Shown in pieces: positions 63,873 through 64,000 of a DNA stretch of 64,000 nt. The DNA is taken from positions 2,976,001-3,040,000 of the forward strand of contig OZ253584.1 in the NCBI GenBank assembly GCA_965263165.1. Direction: 5' to 3'. Within the stretch, counting starts at the first letter, position 1. Each line of letters starts with the position of its first letter. The DNA is from SAR202-VII-2 sp965263165. Lineage in GTDB: Bacteria > Chloroflexota > Dehalococcoidia > Lucifugimonadales > SAR202-VII-2. The position numbers were made by a program, and so were the translations under genes. Below the pieces are notes generated by a model. That model saw only the letters and a list, made by a program, of their open reading frames with translations, was not told the origin of the DNA and ran no database searches.

Positions 63873-64000
63873 ATGAAATTCGGCGCCTTCTTCCTCTTGC
63901 AGTCGCCTCTCGCCCGACCGACCGGAGAGGTGTACACCCAGGCGCTCGGTCAAATGCAATACGCCGCCGACCTCGGTTTCGACTCCGTCTGGATCGCCGA
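63873..64000 (+). CDS. Luciferase-like flavin monooxygenase (N-terminal part only)
   Basis: The first 42 residues, MKFGAFFLLQSPLARPTGEV to LGFDSVWIAE, match the start of the bacterial luciferase-like (LLM) TIM barrel, including the GFDSVWIAEHH-type first strand. The gene runs off the window. Such FMN-dependent enzymes oxidise diverse organic substrates and are abundant in SAR202-type bacteria. Confidence 0.8.
   Translation, partial: MKFGAFFLLQSPLARPTGEVYTQALGQMQYAADLGFDSVWIA

Overview
This is a GC-rich bacterial chromosome window from what looks like a member of Chloroflexota, probably a Dehalococcoidia or SAR202-type lineage. That placement is an inference. It rests on the lipoproteins with long Thr/Pro linkers, the many amidohydrolase-2 paralogues, the B12-dependent ribonucleotide reductase with its NrdR regulator, EF-hand-like C-terminal tails on secreted proteins, an HTTM protein, and a flavin monooxygenase at the right edge. 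No rRNA is present and one tRNA gene (Arg, CCG) was found.

Layout. 1-8.9 kb is housekeeping: an M20 peptidase (5' end cut by the window edge), nrdJ, nrdR, proC, a YggT protein, a DUF167 protein, a PadR regulator with its membrane partner, and an amidohydrolase. 8.9-9.8 kb is non-coding and holds a solo copy of a promoter, structured RNA and tandem-repeat element, plus a transposase remnant. 10.3-18 kb is a large Mrp/Mbh-type cation/proton antiporter operon with three MrpD/NuoL-like subunits. 18.1-19.8 kb has tRNA-Arg, a decayed serine recombinase, a STAS protein and another decayed gene. 19.9-28.2 kb encodes surface proteins, led by a kexin-like protease of over 2100 residues and a lipoprotein with a propeptide-like tail. 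28.4-34.6 kb is a decay zone: an HTTM gene with an in-frame stop, then addA, dioxygenase and addB fragments around an MFS gene. 34.9-41.8 kb carries amidohydrolases, a phosphotriesterase-family enzyme, an epimerase, a MIP18-family protein and an MFS transporter, probably a catabolic set.

44.3-47.3 kb is the most unusual part. A strong promoter drives a structured RNA of about 190 nt, followed by an 11-bp-type tandem array, a small zinc-finger gene with a one-base frameshift, and an intact phage-type terminase large subunit. No other phage gene is present and dispersed GC-rich repeats lie on both sides. The RNA and array recur inverted at 9.2-9.57 kb, and base changes in the paired stems preserve pairing.

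47.6-64 kb holds an HtrA protease, an ECF sigma factor with a DUF4349 partner, a membrane pyrophosphatase, an M24-fold enzyme lacking metal ligands, and a YceI lipoprotein. It continues with three near-tandem amidohydrolases and an epimerase, a TctC-type binding lipoprotein, an SDR, sucC, and the start of a luciferase-like monooxygenase. The pyrophosphatase and the Mrp complex both act on membrane ion gradients. The amidohydrolase, epimerase and SDR clusters look like degradation of diverse organic acids.
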